From the NCBI GenBank assembly GCA_019416285.1, contig DXXM01000014.1:1-64000 (forward strand): a DNA stretch of 64,000 nucleotides. Reading direction: 5' to 3'. The notes under the pieces were generated by a model. It was not told the DNA's origin, did no database searches, and saw only the letters and a program-made list of their open reading frames with translations. The stretch is from Bacteroidales bacterium. GTDB taxonomy: Bacteria > Bacteroidota > Bacteroidia > Bacteroidales > Muribaculaceae. Position 1 is the stretch's first letter. The number at the start of each line of letters is the position of its first letter. This document shows, one piece after another, positions 60,520-64,000 of this stretch. The position numbers and the translations under genes are program-made.

Positions 60520-62157
60520 ATGTTAATCAAGACCTACGGAGCGGCCGTGCAAGGCATCGACGCCCTCGTAATCACCATTGAGGCCGTGGCCGAGACCGGC
60601 GTGCAGTTCTCGCTCGTCGGCATGGCCGATACCGCCGTCAAGGAGAGCTATCAGCGTGTCCTCTCCGCCATCACGCAGTCGGGCTACAAGTGGCCGCGCC
60701 GACGCCTCGTCATCAATCTATCGCCTGCCGACGTGCGCAAGGAGGGTGCGGCCTACGACCTGCCCCTCGCCCTGAGCGTCCTTGCCTCATGCGAGCAGAT
60801 TGCGCCCACTATTCCACTCGATTCGTTCATGATTATGGGTGAACTGTCGCTCGACGGGTCGATTCTGCCGATCAAAGGGGCTCTCCCGATGGCTATCAAG
60901 GCGCGGGAGCTCGGTTTCAAGGGGATGATTGTGCCGATTGCCAACGCAACGGAAGCCGCCGTAGTCAACAATCTCGAGGTCTACGGCATGGCATCGCTGC
61001 GCGAGGTCATAGAGTTCGTGAGCGGCAAAAACGCTCCGGAACCGGTGCGGGTCAACACGCGTGAGGAGTTCGCGCGTGCGTCGGCGGTGTTTGACTGTGA
61101 TTTTTCGGAAGTGAAGGGGCAGGAGAGCGTGAAGCGGGCCTTCGAGGTGGCTTGCGCGGGTGGCCACAATATCCTGATGGTAGGCCCTCCGGGGGCGGGT
61201 AAGTCGATGATGGCCAAGCGTATTCCCACCATACTCCCGCCACTGACTCTCGCGGAGGCTCTTGAGACTACTAAAATCCACTCCGTAGCCGGAAAGTTGC
61301 GCAGCGGCTCGCGGCTGATTACCTCCCGGCCTTACCGCGCTCCACACCACACCATATCGCCTGTGGCGCTCGTGGGCGGAGGGGCGAATCCCGCTCCGGG
61401 AGAGATTTCACTTGCCCACAACGGAGTGCTCTTTCTCGACGAGTTTCCGGAGTTTTCAAGACAGGTGCTTGAGGTGATGCGTCAGCCGCTCGAGGACCGC
61501 CATATCACCATAGCCCGTGCGAAATACACCATAGATTACCCTGCGGGATTCATGCTTGTGGCCTCCATGAACCCGTGTCCCTGCGGCTACTACAATCATC
61601 CGACCAAGGAGTGCATGTGTACGCAGCAGGCGGTGCAGAAGTATCTCAACCGCATCAGCGGGCCGCTGCTCGACCGCATAGACCTGCAGGTGGAGATTTA
61701 TCCCGTGCCTTTCGAGGAGCTTTCGTCGGCGCGCGAGGGGGAGAAGAGCGAGTCGATGAAGCGGCGGGTGGTCATTGCGCGCGAGATTCAGGCACAGCGC
61801 TTCGCAGGGAACGCGGGAATACACTGCAACGCGCAGATGAACGCGCGGTTGCTGCGCTCGCATGCCGCAATAGACGGCGAGGGGCTTGAGACGCTGCGCG
61901 AGGCCATGACGCGCCTCGACATGAGCGCCCGCGCCTATGACCGCATCCTCAAAGTGGCGCGCACCATAGCGGATCTCGAGCAGGCAGCGGAAATCCTCGA
62001 CAAGTACGCCTCGAATCCGGCTGCACAGATTGCAAAAGAGACCCTCCGCGCGGCCGCTACCGCCCCGATTCTCCCCCATCATATCCACGAAGCAATCTCC
62101 TACCGCAACCTCGACCGCGGTAACTGGGGGCAGAGCGTCAATAAGATGCCATTCTGA
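60520..62157 (+). CDS. comM: YifB/ComM-family Mg-chelatase-like AAA+ ATPase
   Basis: The 545-residue protein has an N-terminal ChlI/Lon-type domain (IDALVITIEAVAETG, SLVGMADTAVKES), a central AAA+ domain with Walker A (GPPGAGKSMMAKR) and Walker B (VLFLDEFPEF), and a C-terminal MCM-like lid (about 440-540). ComM of Vibrio is a helicase promoting branch migration during transformation; the role in Bacteroidales is unproven. ATG 60520 lies 4 bp after metH. An in-frame ATG at 60463 inside metH is unlikely. Confidence 0.92.
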   Translation: MLIKTYGAAVQGIDALVITIEAVAETGVQFSLVGMADTAVKESYQRVLSAITQSGYKWPRRRLVINLSPADVRKEGAAYDLPLALSVLASCEQIAPTIPLDSFMIMGELSLDGSILPIKGALPMAIKARELGFKGMIVPIANATEAAVVNNLEVYGMASLREVIEFVSGKNAPEPVRVNTREEFARASAVFDCDFSEVKGQESVKRAFEVACAGGHNILMVGPPGAGKSMMAKRIPTILPPLTLAEALETTKIHSVAGKLRSGSRLITSRPYRAPHHTISPVALVGGGANPAPGEISLAHNGVLFLDEFPEFSRQVLEVMRQPLEDRHITIARAKYTIDYPAGFMLVASMNPCPCGYYNHPTKECMCTQQAVQKYLNRISGPLLDRIDLQVEIYPVPFEELSSAREGEKSESMKRRVVIAREIQAQRFAGNAGIHCNAQMNARLLRSHAAIDGEGLETLREAMTRLDMSARAYDRILKVARTIADLEQAAEILDKYASNPAAQIAKETLRAAATAPILPHHIHEAISYRNLDRGNWGQSVNKMPF

Positions 62158-62218
62158 GCTGGGGCTTCCGAAGGATTTTTCTTTTGAGAGCTAAAACTCT
62201 TTACCTTAACAAATCACC

Positions 62219-62283
62219 AAATCAGCAAAGAAGCAAGCCAGGAAATCAACAAATCAGCAAGGCAACGAGCCAGCAAACCGGTT
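62219..62283. repeat. Degenerate tandem repeat, about 11-bp period, in 32-bp units
   Basis: AAATCAGCAA recurs at 62219 and 62251, with the same downstream pattern (CAAGCCAG / CGAGCCAG), giving two 32-bp units; weaker AAATCA/CAA echoes at about 11-bp spacing run through the array. It is in the comM-RAYT spacer. Confidence 0.6.
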
Positions 62284-62307
62284 TATTCGGGCCTAATTTG
62301 TTGAGGT

Positions 62308-62329
62308 GCGGAACTTCAGTTCCGCTTTT
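62308..62329 (+). terminator. Hairpin GCGGAAC-TTCA-GTTCCGC before the RAYT gene
   Basis: A 7-bp perfect stem with a tetraloop, followed by TTTT. It is well placed to terminate comM and is also the kind of short palindrome that RAYT proteins recognise; which applies is unresolved. Confidence 0.65.
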
Positions 62330-62377
62330 CTCCTCCTTCCATTTTCTCTTTAACTGTCAATTAAATTCACTTCTAAA

Positions 62378-63175
62378 ATGGGCAATCCCCAAATCTATAG
62401 GGCATGGTGGCATGATTACCGCTCAAGGGCAATCTATATGATTACTCTTTCGAAATCTCCGGGGGTTCCGGCGTTTGGGGCTCTTGCGGGTGACTGGTCA
62501 AAGCCTGTCGGCTCACGGGAGGGTAGCTTCATAAGGCTTTCGCCTTTAGGCAAAATCATCAAGAACACCCTTTTCCGTCTCCATGAAATCGAACCGGCCA
62601 TCCGCCTGCTGCAATATTCGGTCATGCCTGACCATGTGCATTTTCTCATTTTCGTCCAGCAACCTACCGCCGAAGCGCTTGGCTATACAATCGCGCGACT
62701 GAAGGTAGCGGTAAACAAGGCCTGGAAAAATCAGCCGGTCTTTACCGAAGGATACAATGACAGAATCCTCAAATCAGGGCGTAAACTCGACACCATCTTC
62801 CGCTATATCCGGGAAAATCCCTACCGTCTTGCCATCCGCAAGGCATTTCCCGACTATTTCCATCGCGTCAACCTCATCAGCATAGCAGGCCGCGACTGCC
62901 AGGCTTACGGAAATCTGTTTCTGTTAAGAAATCCGTTTAAGGAAGCCGTTGTGGTTCATAGGAAAGATTCTGAGGAGACAAAAAGATTACTTCACGACCA
63001 ATGGCTTTACACGGCCTCAAACGGCGGAGTGCTGGTTTCACCGTTTATTTCACCGGCAGAAAAGGCCATACGCCGCGAGGCGGAAGAAACCGGCGGAAAA
63101 TTCATCCTCATCCAAGCGTGCCGGTTTCCGGAGCGTTACAAACCCGCGGCCCATGATTTTTCTCTCTGCATGTAG
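62378..63175 (+). CDS. REP-associated tyrosine transposase (RAYT, Y1/HUH family)
   Basis: The 265-residue protein has an IS200/Y1-type HUH nuclease domain in the first half: the metal-binding HVH in VMPDHVHFLIF (about residue 84), and a tyrosine candidate in TEGYNDRIL (about 127). FRYIRENPYRL is a typical RAYT motif. The C-terminal 100 residues form an extension with FVHRK-like and HDQWLYTASNGGVLVSPF sequence. RAYTs are domesticated single-copy transposases that act on REP hairpins. No IS ends or target duplication are visible. Confidence 0.83.
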   Translation: MGNPQIYRAWWHDYRSRAIYMITLSKSPGVPAFGALAGDWSKPVGSREGSFIRLSPLGKIIKNTLFRLHEIEPAIRLLQYSVMPDHVHFLIFVQQPTAEALGYTIARLKVAVNKAWKNQPVFTEGYNDRILKSGRKLDTIFRYIRENPYRLAIRKAFPDYFHRVNLISIAGRDCQAYGNLFLLRNPFKEAVVVHRKDSEETKRLLHDQWLYTASNGGVLVSPFISPAEKAIRREAEETGGKFILIQACRFPERYKPAAHDFSLCM

Positions 63176-63348
63176 GGGAGGCTGCTTATCATCACCCTCG
63201 CTCTTGACATCGATAGCTCCACCCTATCCCGCAGCAATTGCCTCGCAATGAATGAACTGGCACAAAAAATCGCATCCTGTCAGGATAAAAGTCGATTAAG
63301 AAAATGTTAAATATTATATGTTATAAAACATATTTTAAAAACATTTCT

Positions 63349-63356
63349 TATCTTTG
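63349..63356 (+). promoter_or_regulatory. -7 element TATCTTTG
   Basis: It is a consensus TAnnTTTG match 58 bp before the microprotein ATG at 63414, in a strongly AT-rich stretch. A clear -33 is not visible. The rest of the spacer 63176-63348 holds a small palindrome (ATCCTG-T-CAGGAT, 63274-63286). Confidence 0.65.
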
Positions 63357-63413
63357 CAGTGTTGTTTAAGAGAAAGCAACAAACACATAGGTTTTATTAA
63401 ATTCATTTTTATT

Positions 63414-63521
63414 ATGACCAACTTACTTAAAAAAGCAGCAAACGCATTTCGCACCGCCAGCTATTGCATGGCACGAGCAGAACTTTATCTCAATGAAGCG
63501 AAACATGCCAATGAAAAGTAA
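63414..63521 (+). CDS. 35-residue basic amphipathic microprotein
   Basis: ATG 63414 to TAA 63519-63521 encodes a short helix-prone protein: MTNLLKKAANAFRTASY, then MARAELYLNEAKHANEK. Hydrophobic and charged residues alternate as in an amphipathic helix. It has its own -7 element and a terminator beginning 38 bp after the stop, arguing for a real, possibly abundant, transcript. Function is unknown; the RNA itself could also be the product. Confidence 0.55.
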   Translation: MTNLLKKAANAFRTASYCMARAELYLNEAKHANEK

Positions 63522-63558
63522 TCCCGTCCGCGAGATTGCCAAGTAATCAACCAAGCCG

Positions 63559-63588
63559 CGTTCCTTTCAGAAAAAGGGGCGTTTTTTT
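63559..63588 (+). terminator. Terminator of the 35-residue microprotein unit
   Basis: CGTTCCTTT (63559-63567) pairs with AAAGGGGCG (63573-63581) using two G-U pairs, and is followed by seven T residues. Confidence 0.85.
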
Positions 63589-63651
63589 ATGTCCGGACGG
63601 GAGCGGGAAAAGTTTTTTTGAGTATTTTTGTTCTGTAAATTCACACTTCAA

Positions 63652-64000
63652 ATGACCCAACAATCTCCAATTGATACCCAGCGGCGAATACCCGCACGTC
63701 AGGGGTGGCTCGCGCTGTCGCCGGTGGTGGTGTTTCTCCTGCTATATGTAGCCGTGTCGGTGATTCTCAACGATTTCTACAAGATGCCGATAGCCGTGGC
63801 ATTGGTTGTGGCCTCGATGTGGGCCGTGGCCATCTACCGCGGACGGCCCCTCACCGAGCGCATCGAGACATTCTCACGTGCCGCCGGCCATTTCAACATC
63901 CTGTATATGATATGGGTGTTCGTACTCGCCGGAGCCTTCGCCACTCTCGCCAAAGAGATAGGCGCCATCGACGCCACCGTCAACCTGACGCTGCGCTTCT
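63652..64000 (+). CDS. Na+/H+ antiporter, NhaC family (partial, runs off the window)
   Basis: The visible 116 residues include two membrane helices near the start (WLALSPVVVFLLLYVAV and IAVALVVASMWAVAI) and a third, MIWVFVLAGAFATLA, followed by KEIGAIDATVNLTLRF. This N-terminal pattern is typical of Bacteroidales NhaC-type antiporters, which exchange Na+ for H+ across the inner membrane. The C-terminal two-thirds is missing because the window ends. Confidence 0.85.
   Translation, partial: MTQQSPIDTQRRIPARQGWLALSPVVVFLLLYVAVSVILNDFYKMPIAVALVVASMWAVAIYRGRPLTERIETFSRAAGHFNILYMIWVFVLAGAFATLAKEIGAIDATVNLTLRF

Overview
The window looks like a chromosomal segment of a Bacteroidales bacterium, most likely family Muribaculaceae. 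Support for this: the Bacteroidota -7 promoter element TAnnTTTG recurs in front of genes (a good -33 TTTG partner is seen only in some cases); Shine-Dalgarno sequences are not evident; the coding DNA is GC-rich and the spacers AT-rich; and gene content is typical of the order (reverse rubrerythrin, quinol NO reductase, lutABC, a tricorn-like protease, T9SS-style C-terminal domains, and a division/cell-wall cluster without mraZ). The family assignment is inference.

Layout. 1-8.1 kb: the end of a mobile repeat, a secreted protein with a Bacteroidales-type C-terminal tail, an S41 protease, pckA, a structured non-coding RNA (probable 6S-like RNA), a small XRE-type regulator, rlmN, tRNA-Ala(GGC) and a DUF2442 protein. 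8.1-15.5 kb: quinol NO reductase divergent from lutABC (lactate oxidation), mdh and a thioredoxin lipoprotein. 15.5-15.8 kb: a 320-bp MITE inserted exactly at the thioredoxin stop codon. 15.8-24.8 kb: polA, a DUF59 protein and lpxH; an intergenic small-RNA candidate; perR-rubrerythrin; a glutaminyl-cyclase-like M28 lipoprotein; an OmpA lipoprotein; and a DMT exporter. 24.8-28.1 kb: tricorn-like protease. 28.3-44.4 kb, minus strand: the division and cell-wall cluster rsmH-ftsL-ftsI-murE-mraY-murD-ftsW-murG-murC-ftsQ-ftsA-ftsZ, transcribed from the right. 44.6-49.6 kb: rdgB, a PorZ-like propeller protein, a conserved hypothetical and manA. 49.6-55.4 kb, mostly minus strand: M13 peptidase, xseB, adk, hpt, a DUF3943 protein, a 48-codon membrane microprotein (plus strand) and rplS. 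55.8-64 kb: an SGNH esterase, metH, comM/yifB, a RAYT-type transposase, a 35-residue microprotein and the start of an NhaC-type antiporter.

Physiology. pckA, mdh and lutABC handle C3/C4 acids. PerR, rubrerythrin and NO reductase deal with peroxide and nitric oxide in an anaerobe. The central cluster builds peptidoglycan precursors and the divisome.

The least explained material is between genes: a TNA-targeting MITE family present in three states of decay, intergenic spacers made of degenerate short tandem repeats with 7-, 9- and about 11-bp periods, a second small-RNA candidate, several perfect palindromes and two microproteins.
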